Source: Diplonema japonicum
Taxonomy: Eukaryota; Euglenozoa; Diplonemea; Diplonemida; Diplonemidae
Length of the DNA: 64,000 nucleotides
Direction of reading: 5' to 3'
Assembly (NCBI GenBank): GCA_964019335.1
Contig: OZ025648.1
Span: forward strand, 1,054,001-1,118,000
The notes beneath the pieces are model-generated. The model did not search any database, was not told where the DNA came from, and saw nothing but the letters and a program-made list of their open reading frames with translations. A program made the position numbers and the translations under genes. Positions 54,717-63,333 of the stretch are shown here, one piece after another (the first letter of the stretch is position 1; every line of letters starts with the position of its first letter).

Positions 54717-56831
54717 ATGGCGCACTTAGAAAAAGAGAGAAAGCTGTACGAGGTGCTCGGTCTTGGTGGGGGTGCGACCGTGGAGCAGGTGCGGAAGGCA
54801 TTTAAACAAAAGGCTGTCGTGATGCATCCCGACAAGAACCCCAGCAAGAACGCGTCCGAGATGTTCAAGAACATCAACCACGCGCACCAGGTCCTGACCG
54901 ACCCCGTCAGGAAGGGCACCTACGACAAGATATGCAACTCTGAAGCCACCAAGTTCGCACAGAAAGCCTACAAAAGCAGCAACTACAACGACATCGAGGC
55001 AGCAAGAAAGCAACGCGAGCAGGAGCTCTACAAGAGAAGAGCTTCCCGTGATGCCGCCCGCCAAGGAGAGGTAAAGCGCTCCGGTTCTTCGACCATGGGC
55101 GCTTCACAGAAAGAGTACTGGAAGAGCAAGGACAAAGAGAGAGACCGAGAGTTTGCCTCAAAGTTCAACCGAGACAAGGAGTCCCAAAGACTTGCAGAGT
55201 TAGAAAGGCAAAGACTTTTAGACCTATCAAAACAGAGGACGGAAGAAGGAAGGAAAAGAGAGGCAGAGAGAAATCTCCAACGCACAAGGCAGCAGGAAGA
55301 ACAGAGAGACAAGGCCAAGGAACAGGAAATGAAGAAAAGACACTTGGCGGACCTGGAGCGAGTAAGGCAGGAGGAGGCCAGGAAAAAGGAGCTGGAGAGG
55401 CAAATCATACGTCATCAAAAACAAGCGGAGAAGCTTCGGGAGCAGAAGATAGTTGAGGCACAGGAGCAGGAGAGGCTTGCAAAGCTAAACGAGCGGACAA
55501 GGACCGCAGAGTTGGAGGAGACAGCAAGAAAAACCATCCAGATTGAGCAAGTCAAAGCAAGACGAAGGCTAAGGGAACACCACGGGGTGGGGCTAACGGA
55601 CGTGAAACATGCTGAAGAGCGTGAGGATGTAGAGGAGGAGGAGGACGTTCACAGGGAGTCTGTGAACAGTTTGGAAGCTTTCAAGTACTCGCTGCTGTCG
55701 ACGGAGAAGGCTGAAAGCAAGCAAAGGGTCACCATCGACTGCGACTATCAACAGTTCCTTGAGGGCGTGTCGCTGGACTGCAGACAAGCGGATCAGTACT
55801 GGAGACATGCATACAGCGCCAGGAGGTCGGTGGAATCCGCCTGCTGCGCAGGGATGGCTACCATCGCGTGCGAGGCTGATGACAGGCTTCCCCAGCACGC
55901 CCTGTTCCACTGCGAGATCCACTCCCGTCTGGATGTCATGTCCACCTTCGACAACGTGCAGAGGTGCATCCACACCATCATGAAGGAGGACGAGGCCGCA
56001 CTCTCGCAACTGCTGTCCATCAAGACCACGGAGACCATTACAAGGAAGGACCTCGAGATCAACTGGCAGGCCTCGGTAGACCTTGTCAGGCAGGAGATGG
56101 AGATCATTGTCCTTGAGGACTCTGCAAGGAAGTACATTTTGCTGGACGAGGAGAGGGAGCTGGCGTGCAACAGCGAGCTCGCGGAGATTGCGAAGAAGAG
56201 GCGACAGGGTGACGAGGAAGCTCAAAGGATCAAAGCGGAACACGCTGAGATGCAAGAGACGATTAGGAGGTTGATGCAAGAGAATGCAGGCCTGACAGAG
56301 CAACTGAAAGTGACGAACAACTACCTGGACTGTTTTAAGAGGGAAACAGAGCAGGAAAGGATGAACCAGGAAAGGAAACTGACAGCAATGAAGGATGAGA
56401 ATTACATGTTGCAAGCAGAGGCAAGGACAAGCAGACTGGAGAAGATTAAAGAGAAGGAGAAAGAGAAGGGAAAAGATGCGGAAGTCACAGTGTCGACGCC
56501 TACGGCCTCGCGCAAGAGGAGTACCTCCACGAAGCCCCCTGGGTCGCCCTCGAGCACCACCAGCAAGCGATCGGCCTCAAGAAGTTCAGTTACAAGAAGG
56601 CGTAGGTCTGTGCCTTCGTCTTCTAGTGGTGGGTCTTCTGGCAGTGCTTTTAAGAGACAGGTCTCTCTTCCCCGCCAGTCTTCTGCATCACCCAACCCCC
56701 GTCTGTCCAGCCCCATGACCCCTACTAGAAAGACAGAGTCCTGGAGAGACAAACACTCCCGCACTGTTCTCCTGTCCGGCGCTGATGACCTCTCGACGTC
56801 CCACCGTCCGTGTCCCGTGAGACGGGTTTAG
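54717..56831 (+). CDS. DnaJ-domain coiled-coil protein
   Basis: 704 residues, one exon. Residues 4-70 are a J domain: LYEVLGLGGGATVEQVRKAF, then VVMHPDKNP with the intact HPD tripeptide that stimulates Hsp70 ATPase, then VLTDPVRKGTYD. No Gly/Phe-rich region or Cys zinc repeats follow, so it is a class C J protein. Residues about 95-300 form a highly charged, Arg/Glu-rich coiled coil. A central globular helical region (about 325-500) contains three Cys- and Trp-bearing stretches, and a second coiled coil runs about 530-590. The C terminus (about 590-704) is Ser/Arg/Pro-rich. It probably recruits Hsp70 to a filament, cytoskeletal or RNA-protein structure, with unknown client. Confidence 0.85.
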   Translation: MAHLEKERKLYEVLGLGGGATVEQVRKAFKQKAVVMHPDKNPSKNASEMFKNINHAHQVLTDPVRKGTYDKICNSEATKFAQKAYKSSNYNDIEAARKQREQELYKRRASRDAARQGEVKRSGSSTMGASQKEYWKSKDKERDREFASKFNRDKESQRLAELERQRLLDLSKQRTEEGRKREAERNLQRTRQQEEQRDKAKEQEMKKRHLADLERVRQEEARKKELERQIIRHQKQAEKLREQKIVEAQEQERLAKLNERTRTAELEETARKTIQIEQVKARRRLREHHGVGLTDVKHAEEREDVEEEEDVHRESVNSLEAFKYSLLSTEKAESKQRVTIDCDYQQFLEGVSLDCRQADQYWRHAYSARRSVESACCAGMATIACEADDRLPQHALFHCEIHSRLDVMSTFDNVQRCIHTIMKEDEAALSQLLSIKTTETITRKDLEINWQASVDLVRQEMEIIVLEDSARKYILLDEERELACNSELAEIAKKRRQGDEEAQRIKAEHAEMQETIRRLMQENAGLTEQLKVTNNYLDCFKRETEQERMNQERKLTAMKDENYMLQAEARTSRLEKIKEKEKEKGKDAEVTVSTPTASRKRSTSTKPPGSPSSTTSKRSASRSSVTRRRRSVPSSSSGGSSGSAFKRQVSLPRQSSASPNPRLSSPMTPTRKTESWRDKHSRTVLLSGADDLSTSHRPCPVRRV

Positions 56832-56972
56832 GGAAGGCACAATAGGAGGTGGTATTTGATAGATCTTTCATCAGTTGTTTTTTATTTTTATTTTATTCCA
56901 CATTCTTATTATTCTCCCCCCCCCCCCCCCCCCCGATCAATCCTGTGTGTGAGATCCACTTTTTTTTATTTG
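56832..56972. other. short spacer before LINE copy 2
   Basis: T-rich sequence with about 17 C near 56918-56935 and a T9 run just before the repeat junction at 56973. No gene. Confidence 0.5.
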
Positions 56973-57215
56973 ATTGGAGGAAAGGCAGCTATTGGTTTCT
57001 CCAGGAGGCCTATTTTCGCCACCCGCTCCACGCACGACAAGCTAATGGAATTGAAAGCCGACTACAAGCGGGACCGCATCACACGACTCCGCAAGACGCT
57101 CACGGCCTCAATCGGAATGAAAGCAATGCTCCAGAAGGGGAGTATTAACAGATAGACCCCCCCCTCCCATAGGGCGGCCCTCTAGCGGGGGGCTTGTCCT
57201 GTACTTTGAGTTTTT
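56973..57215 (+). mobile_element. 5'-truncated LINE-like retrotransposon copy 2
   Basis: Bases 56973-57210 are identical, base for base, to 40226-40463. They encode the last 57 or so residues of the element's protein (GKAAIGFSRRPIFATRSTHD...GSINR) and the same 3' UTR with a C-run/G-run hairpin around AGGGCGGCCCT. The copy begins abruptly inside the reading frame, as expected of incomplete reverse transcription, and ends in a short T tail. Identity suggests very recent mobilisation from one source. Confidence 0.85.
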
Positions 57216-57890
57216 ATTTTATTTATACACCTATCAACCCGACCTTCTCCCTCTTTTTGTCTAGGTGACCCCTTCTTCTCCCCTTTCTTCTTCTCCTTTT
57301 TATTAAATGTCTTAGTGAGGATTGTATTATTTCTCTCTTTTTCTTTTCTTGGTGATACTCCCACCGGCAGCACGGTGTGCTCCCTTCCAAACCCTCTCAC
57401 TCCTTCCAAGCCCCAAGCACAGCACCGGGGAGGACTTCGTGATGTGGTGGTGCGGGTAGAGGAGCACCCGTTGTTTCCTAGGAACTAGTCATTGAGGCCA
57501 AGTGCGTAATTCAAAAGCATGTTAAAAGTAACCTTTTTGTTTTGTGTCTTTTATTTCTATTTTGCTCTTTTCCCCCTCCCCTTTTTTTCTTTTTCATTCC
57601 ACCCGTCCCTCTCTCCCTTTTCCTGTTCTTTTTCCTGATTTCCAAGAAACGAGGGAAAAAAAGGGAGTGGGGGGGGGGGGGGGGGAAGAGGAAAAAAAAG
57701 AAGGAAAAGAAAAGCAATCCCTCAAGAAGAAAAAGAATCCCTGTTCATACCCCCCCCTTTGTGTTTTCCACCCACCCCCTTTTTTTTCCCCCTGGGTTGT
57801 TAATGTTATGTGTAATAAAAAAACTTCTCTGCGGGGAGGAAAAAAAAAGAAAAAATAACAAAGGTCGCAAAAGAAAAAAAGAAAAGACAA
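57216..57890. other. intergenic spacer with an unexplained GC-rich island
   Basis: Bases 57350-57520 form a mixed, GC-richer island (CACCGGCAGCACGGTGTGC..., GTGGTGGTGCGGGTAGAGG) unlike the homopolymers around it. It has no long ORF and no tRNA-like structure I can fold. The rest is T/C, G and A runs leading to the next start codon. Confidence 0.5.
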
Positions 57891-59105
57891 ATGCAACTCT
57901 GTTTAATTGTAGTGGTGTTGGCTAGCATGACGGCGGGCACAACAGGGCAGCTGACGCCTTCTCCTGCATGGAGTCCGCATTCAGGGAATATCACAGCGCC
58001 AGCAAGATGCATCATTCAAATGGACGACTGGCTAATAGGTGCAAGGGGTGAAGCCACACTGAACCTCTGGGGGAGCAAGGACAACGGGATGACCTGGGTG
58101 CTCCTCAGGGAAAACATCATCTCGGACCAGAAGCCCGAGGAGTTCGCGGACGTGACGACATGGTACGGCACACTGGGCGGGCAGCCCGCCCTCATCATAG
58201 CCTACAGAGAACAATGGGTCACAAACTCTCAATACCACAACTTCTCCGTCTCGATGATCGCCTCCTTCGACAAAGGACAGACGTGGTCCGATCGTGTCCT
58301 ACTAGTCCCCCCCACACCGCCGCACTTTGTGGGCGCGCCTTTTATCTACCAGATCTCCAATGGGAGCTTGCTCGTTTTCTATGACTCCGAAGTACTTCCT
58401 GCAAAGGCTGGTATACAGCCTGGTCACCAACAGTGGATAGGCTTCATGTCTGGTAACTACACGAATGGACAGTTTGTCTTTTCCGGTCAAATGGTAGCCT
58501 CGCGGTACCCTCAAAGCAGCGGGCAGTACTCCCGTGATGGGATGGCAACGGTGACACGTGTAGATGAAACAACGCTGCTGCTGGTGTGCGAGGGTGTGGG
58601 GCTGAACCAGTACGGTGTGCAGCATGACATTGTGCTGTCGCAGGTGCTTCGCGACAATGGGGACAGAATCGACTTCGTGGGTGACAGGGGTATGGTGTAC
58701 TCGCCGGGTGTGGTAACAGGTGGAAACCGTTCTTTCAACGCCTACTGCCCGTACAGCACCATCACACCGCTGGGCGAGAAGCTCGTCGTGTTTTCAACAG
58801 ACGAAGATGCCTCTGCCCCTACACCCCCTGGCTTTCCCCCATATAGCATTAACAGCACAGTCAAGTATGTCACCCTACACAACGGGGTGTGGGGCCCACG
58901 CAAGACGTTGTACGCGTCAGAGGAGAAGACCTACCTTGCTGGTGTCATGACAACAGGGAACGCTACCATGGTGTCGACTATAAGATTGAGAGGGGGTGAG
59001 GAAGTGGTTTTTACGAACCACGGCGGGTACAGGGAAAAGTGGTACGCGGGGTACCACAGGAACCAGAGTGTGTACCACCATGATCGCACGCAATTTCCGT
59101 TCTAA
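57891..59105 (+). CDS. secreted sialidase-superfamily (Asp-box/BNR, GH93-like) protein
   Basis: 404 residues, one exon. A signal peptide (MQLCLIVVVLASMTAGTTG) opens it. Two Asp-box motifs (S-x-D-x-G-x-T-W) are present: SKDNGMTW near residue 60 and SFDKGQTW near 125, marking a six-bladed propeller of the sialidase superfamily. ISNGSLLVFYDSE and YSRDGMATVTR followed by LLLVCEG resemble the exo-arabinanase branch (GH93) more than GH33 sialidases, but the substrate cannot be named from sequence. Several N-glycosylation sequons (NFS, NGS, NYT, NRS, NST, NAT, NQS) fit secretion. There is no membrane anchor. Its stop codon lies 32 bases before the next retroelement copy, so its 3' UTR may be interrupted. 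Confidence 0.78.
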   Translation: MQLCLIVVVLASMTAGTTGQLTPSPAWSPHSGNITAPARCIIQMDDWLIGARGEATLNLWGSKDNGMTWVLLRENIISDQKPEEFADVTTWYGTLGGQPALIIAYREQWVTNSQYHNFSVSMIASFDKGQTWSDRVLLVPPTPPHFVGAPFIYQISNGSLLVFYDSEVLPAKAGIQPGHQQWIGFMSGNYTNGQFVFSGQMVASRYPQSSGQYSRDGMATVTRVDETTLLLVCEGVGLNQYGVQHDIVLSQVLRDNGDRIDFVGDRGMVYSPGVVTGGNRSFNAYCPYSTITPLGEKLVVFSTDEDASAPTPPGFPPYSINSTVKYVTLHNGVWGPRKTLYASEEKTYLAGVMTTGNATMVSTIRLRGGEEVVFTNHGGYREKWYAGYHRNQSVYHHDRTQFPF

Positions 59106-59111
59106 ATGAGG

Positions 59112-60284
59112 GGAATGGTTTTTTTTTTTTTTTTCAATGGTGACGGACCCGATTGCAGCAAGGGACGTGCGAAGGATCATCTCGGGGGCAGTGTTCTACA
59201 TCAACCCACGGGGATGGCGCACGGACACGGTGGAGCACATCCCGAAGGCGGAAGGAGAAGAAGACGAGGATGAAGACGAGGCTGAAGATGAACAAGAAGA
59301 AGAAGAAGAGGAAGGACAGGACACCGAAAAGTGGCTGATTGCGGAGGCGAGGAAGCAAGAAGCTAAGCAGGCCGAACCCACGACGGCACACTGCGACATC
59401 TGCGGTCAGGAGCAACAGCTGCCCAACATGCTGGAGCACGCACTGTGGGAGTGCGAAAAGGCCAAGGAAGTGCAACAGCGGGAAGAACACGAAGGCATGA
59501 CGCGCAGGGGGCTGGAACCGTGTACGAAGCTGCATGGCATCCTGCCAAGGGGAGCAGGGAAGGATGTCAGGGAAAGGCTCGAAGGAACGCAGAGGTACCT
59601 GCTGGCGGTGGTGGGGGAGCGGGACGCAGCCCTACAAGCGAAGAGGCAGGAGGTGTACCACACACACCAGTGGCTGGAGATCACACAAGGTCAAGAACAC
59701 CCAGTACCGTCGGACAAGGACTTCGGCAAGCTACCGGCAGGGGATGTCCTACGGGAGTACACGAAGGAGGTGCTGAGGTGGATGCGGCAACTGCGCTGGT
59801 ATGCAGGCAGCAGAAACACGTCAGTGTCGACGGTGGAGCTGGCACTGGATTTCGAGAACGTGACCGGGAAGACCCTTGGAGGGAAGCTGGGGGATCTCGC
59901 AGAAGTACAGCAGAAAGCGAGGAGATTGCATGGACTGATGAAGAAGATCTGGCACACATGGGAGCTAGGGAGGGTACTGAAGAAGGTGAAAGGAAGGAGG
60001 GCCTTCCCAGCTGAGCCGAGCACAAGGGTGCACACACTACGATCCATCGGGAGGACAAAGGCGGTGATCGGATGGAACAGGAGGGCGATATTTGCATCAC
60101 CGAAGACCAAGCATGACCTAGAGGCATTGAAAGGACAATGGGCGAGAGAACGAAGAGAAAGAGCGGCCAGGCTGGGGAGAAGGCCGGCAAGACCACCAAA
60201 GGAGGAGAACCCGCTGCTGAAAGGGGATAGGTGCAGGTAGAAGATGAGAACAAGGGGGCGTCTCACAAAGACTTCCTTTAACTC

Positions 60285-60332
<48 letters not shown>
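59112..60332 (+). mobile_element. 5'-truncated LINE-like retrotransposon copy 3 with T tail
   Basis: After about 15 T an uninterrupted frame (59137-60240, 367 residues) encodes the C-terminal part of a LINE protein: an Asp/Glu-rich spacer, the zinc finger C-x2-C-x11-H-x4-C (CDICGQ...HALWEC), then the domain shared with copy 1 (GLEPCTKLHGILPRG, YLLAVVGERDAA, WMRQLRWYAG, VELALDFENVTGKTLGG, SIGRTKAVIGWNRRAIFASP). It is related to, but clearly different from, copies 1 and 2, so it belongs to another subfamily. It has no reverse transcriptase or endonuclease. The 3' UTR GATGAGAACAAGGGGGCGTCTCA... can form a hairpin and is followed by about 45 T. The intact frame implies recent insertion. Confidence 0.75.
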
Positions 60333-60334
<2 letters not shown>

Positions 60335-61190
60335 TTCACTCTTCAGAAATTACTTCACGCACTGGGGGGCCCATTACTTCACGCTAAATCTCATTACTTC
60401 ACGGTGAAATAATGGCCTGTTTTCCGTGAAGTAATAGGGGGTTTCCGTTAAATAATATGCCTTGGTAGGCCAATTTTTGCCTCGGTTCGGTTCCCAGTGG
60501 GGCTACTTTTTCCTCTCAGTTTGCTATTTCCCCCCAGGTTCAGCTCAATTGGCCAACTTTTGCCTCGGCTCAGTTCCAAGTTGGACTACTTTTTCCTCCC
60601 AATTTGCCCACTTTTGGCTAGGCCTTGTTCCCAGTTTCTGTGGGTAACTCTTCTGTGGGTAAGGGTAACTTAGTCAGCTTACCCAAGCACCCCAAAAGAC
60701 TTCAAAATACCGAAGCAGCAGAAAAAAAAGAGCCAGCGGCCGCGCTAGGTATGGGAAGGCCTGATTAGAGATGGTGACAGTGGCAATGCCAGCGACAGCG
60801 GCAGCTCTTAGTCAACAAGGAGGAAAAACAACTTGTATTGTAACCTTTGTAACCCCTCTCTTGTTGTACCCCTTGTCACCCTGTTGTGCCCCTCGTGAAG
60901 TAATTTCAGAGTGTCGTGAAATAAAACCACTTACCTACCGCCAAGTAATGCTTTACCGAGGTAACGGTAAAGTCATTACTTGTTGGCAGTAAATAGCTAT
61001 TTTTTCCCTTTTTCACGCTCTCGGCTTTTTTTTTTTTTTCTTCTTTTTTCTTTTTTTTTTTTTTTTTGAAGAAAGATCCTTCGTTCAGTATCGCAAATAG
61101 CAATAGCATCAACGTTTTTTTTTTTTCTTTTTTCTCCTCTTCCTGTCCCCCACCCCTCCACCATGTTCTGAACACCATGCATCATCTTCA
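60333..61190. repeat. repeat-rich spacer with ATTACTTCACG motifs and 83-bp tandem repeat
   Basis: ATTACTTCACG occurs at 60349, 60373 and 60393, and in reverse at 60425 and 60894. The outer pair (ACTCTTCAGAAATTACTTCACG near 60338 and CGTGAAGTAATTTCAGAGTGT near 60894) forms terminal inverted repeats about 570 bp apart. Inside are two diverged 83-bp tandem units starting at 60468 and 60551 (GGCCAA(T/C)TTTTGCCTCGG...TACTTTTTCCTC). A second repeat end (TGTTGGCAGTAAATAGCTATTT, 60981-61002) follows. No coding gene is evident, so this is probably one or two non-autonomous DNA elements. Confidence 0.55.
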
Positions 61191-61214
61191 CAGGCAGCAC
61201 TAACCAAACACATA
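61191..61214 (+). promoter_or_regulatory. probable splice acceptor before a small gene
   Basis: CATCATCTTCACAG ends at 61193 after T-rich sequence. The first ATG is at 61215. Confidence 0.45.
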
Positions 61215-61490
61215 ATGAGCATTGCTATTCATGTCGAAACAGAAACGCTTTCTCTGGACGACCTGTTCATCAGCAGCGTGAGCACGCCCATGTCTGACAG
61301 CGAAGAGGACGAGGGTAGGGTAGGCGAGATGGTGGAGAGAGCCCCTTGCTTTCATAAGCTGCGAACTCCTTCATCCACCAGCTTGGTGGTGACACACACA
61401 TTGAGCTCCTTGGAGCTGCCCTCCGAGACGCACCACAGGTTCATAAGGGGCCCGGCGCCCGGCGTGTACGCCCGAGGGTTTCTTGGCTGA
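61215..61490 (+). CDS. small unrecognised protein, 91 residues
   Basis: MSIAIHVETETLSLDDLFIS opens a protein that is acidic in its first half (SDSEEDEG) and Ser/Thr-rich afterwards (TPSSTSLVVTHTLSSLELPS). I recognise no domain, signal peptide or membrane segment. The balanced codon use against a homopolymer background, the good acceptor 21 bases upstream and a complete frame support a real gene. A first coding exon of a longer gene is possible, since GTAACTC at about 61550 could be a donor beyond the stop only in another frame. Confidence 0.5.
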   Translation: MSIAIHVETETLSLDDLFISSVSTPMSDSEEDEGRVGEMVERAPCFHKLRTPSSTSLVVTHTLSSLELPSETHHRFIRGPAPGVYARGFLG

Positions 61491-61737
61491 TTTGCTTTTT
61501 CTCCCTCTTTTTTTTTGTGTTTCCTTTTCTACTAAAGAACCTTCTCAGGTAACTCTATTTTATTTTATTTTATTTTTTTCTCCCTCTTGTTCTTTTTTTT
61601 TTTTTTTTTTGTGTGTTGCAGCAGCATTCTTCTTCTTTTTTTTTTTATTCTGCTTTCGCAGATTTAAAAAAAAAAAAAAAAAGGCGCGGTGGGTTTGTGA
61701 TCCCCCCTTTTTCTTTCCTTTTTTTTTTACTTAAATG

Positions 61738-61768
<31 letters not shown>

Positions 61769-62429
61769 TTGCCCCTTTGTCACTTTTTTTACTCGGGGTA
61801 AAACAAAAAAAAAAAAAAAAGATTCGGGTTCCCGAAAGCCAAGCCCAGTGAGTGATCACAGATGACGAAGGGGCATAAAATGAAAAACTTGCCTTACGCC
61901 AGGTGAGCCACAATTTAACTCTTTTAACACGAGTTAAATTATGACTCATTATTTTTGTTGGTAATAAATAGCTATTTTACTGTGAAGAAAAAAAACAGGG
62001 CACACGAGCTCCATGTCTAGTTGTTTACAGTATTTTGAATTCATTTAAAGCTCCGGTTGCTTTTCCACAACGGAAGAGGGGAAAACAAAACAAAAAAAAA
62101 GAGGAAGAAGAAAAAAAAAAAAAAGAAACATGAAAAAGAAAATTCTTCTTTCCTTCATCTTTTCTTTCGTCGGTAGCCATTCTACTTTTTTAGTTGTACT
62201 TTTCAACGACGGGGGGAGGTAATTGTGTGCTTTCAGCCAACTGAAAAATCCCCCCCACCCCTACCCCCTGACTTCCTTCCCCATTCTTTACCCTGTTTCT
62301 ATTCATTACCTATTTACAAGAACGGGCTTTATTTTTATTTTTTGACCTTTTGTCAGAATGAAAAACGAGGATCTGTACCTAAGCCAATGAGCAATGTGTT
62401 ATTTCTTTTTTTTTTTTTTTCGGGAAAAC
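61491..62429. other. intergenic spacer with a hairpin and repeat end
   Basis: T- and A-runs dominate. At 61912-61940 AATTTAACTC and GAGTTAAATT form a perfect 10-bp stem with a 9-nt loop. Just after it, TTGTTGGTAATAAATAGCTATTTT (61955-61978) is a third copy of the MITE-like end seen at 60981 and 36215. No gene seen. Confidence 0.55.
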
Positions 62430-63003
62430 CAACCTACACGGTAACCAAATAACTTTTTTCCACCGTCGCCTTCCAACCTCCAACTTTTTTTCCACCATCC
62501 ACGGTAACCTGTAACTTTTTTTTCTACTTTTTACTGTAACTACCAACAATTTCCCTTATGCAACCACTAACTTTTTTTCCAGCGTCCACGGTAACCTCCG
62601 ACATTTCTATGCCTCATTGGGGTTTGGTACGAAATGTAGCAAGGGGGCAAAACATGATGTCATGGCAAAAGAAAAGGAAAAAAGACCTTTTAAGAGAAAT
62701 GGGTGACTACCCTGAGGACAGCACCTCGAAGAGTGATTGTGGCTGTGGCGCAGCAGTTGAGTTTCCGAGCCCTGGCTGTGCCTGCACGTTCCCAAGTGCA
62801 CACAGACCTCCACCGTGGACGGTGGAAAAGAAGTTCTTACTTACAGGGTTTAGTGGAAATAAAAATAGGTTACCGTGGAGAGTGGAAAATTCTTACAAAA
62901 AACCATTTGAGTGGAAAAAAAGTTGTAGGTTACCGTAAACAGTGGTGGAAATTCTGCTAACAGACTTGGGTGGAAAAAAGTCAACTGGTTACCGTGTACG
63001 TTG
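62430..63003. mobile_element. foldback/MITE-like element with repeated subterminal motifs
   Basis: Terminal inverted repeats of 35 bp (62430-62464 and 62969-63003) match at 31 positions, with shared cores TACACGGTAACC and CTTTTTTCCACC. Each arm contains further copies of ACGGTAACCT..(A)ACTTTTTTTCCA: left near 62500 and 62587, right (reverse) near 62868 and 62928. The arms therefore pair over about 170 bp each. The central 200 bp are of mixed composition with no transposase. A 126-codon frame across the element reads through the arms and is not supported as a gene. Confidence 0.7.
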
Positions 63004-63144
63004 TTTTTCTCTTTTTTTTTTTTTTAATATTTTCTTTTAGCAAGCAGCGGCCCAGTTCCTCTCTTTCTTTCTTTCTTTTTTCTATTTCTTTTTCATTTTC
63101 CATTTATCAATTTTCTTACAGGTTTCAAAAAAAAAAAAAAAAAA

Positions 63145-63333
63145 ATGCCCAAAATCGAGAACATAATGGCTGAGATAATGAACGAAGGACAGGAAGAAGA
63201 AGTGGCTAGGAATCTGGCCGAAGTACTGGTAAAGTTAGAACTACTCAAGAATCAGGTTCGCAGCAGGGCAGAGCGCAAAAGGGCAAGAGGGGCAATCTTG
63301 ATGATGAAGGAAGGCGAGAGAACATCGGGTTGA
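63145..63333 (+). CDS. small charged helical protein, 62 residues
   Basis: MPKIENIMAEIMNEGQEEEV begins a short amphipathic helix with heptad-like Leu/Val (NLAEVLVKLELLKNQV) and an Arg/Lys-rich end. The ATG follows T/C-rich sequence, TTACAG (ending 63121) and an A run, as for other genes here. No known family. It could be a coiled-coil microprotein or the first exon of a gene whose remainder I cannot place. Confidence 0.45.
   Translation: MPKIENIMAEIMNEGQEEEVARNLAEVLVKLELLKNQVRSRAERKRARGAILMMKEGERTSG

Noticed and set aside
60640-60690. GGGTAA repeats resembling telomeric DNA
   Set aside because: GTGGGTAAC and GTGGGTAAGGGTAAC are GGGTAA units, not a permutation of TTAGGG, and only three occur. 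They are part of the repeat-rich spacer.
62558-62938. 126-codon ORF across the foldback element
   Set aside because: It reads through both inverted-repeat arms, has no recognisable domain and lacks a leader with an acceptor.
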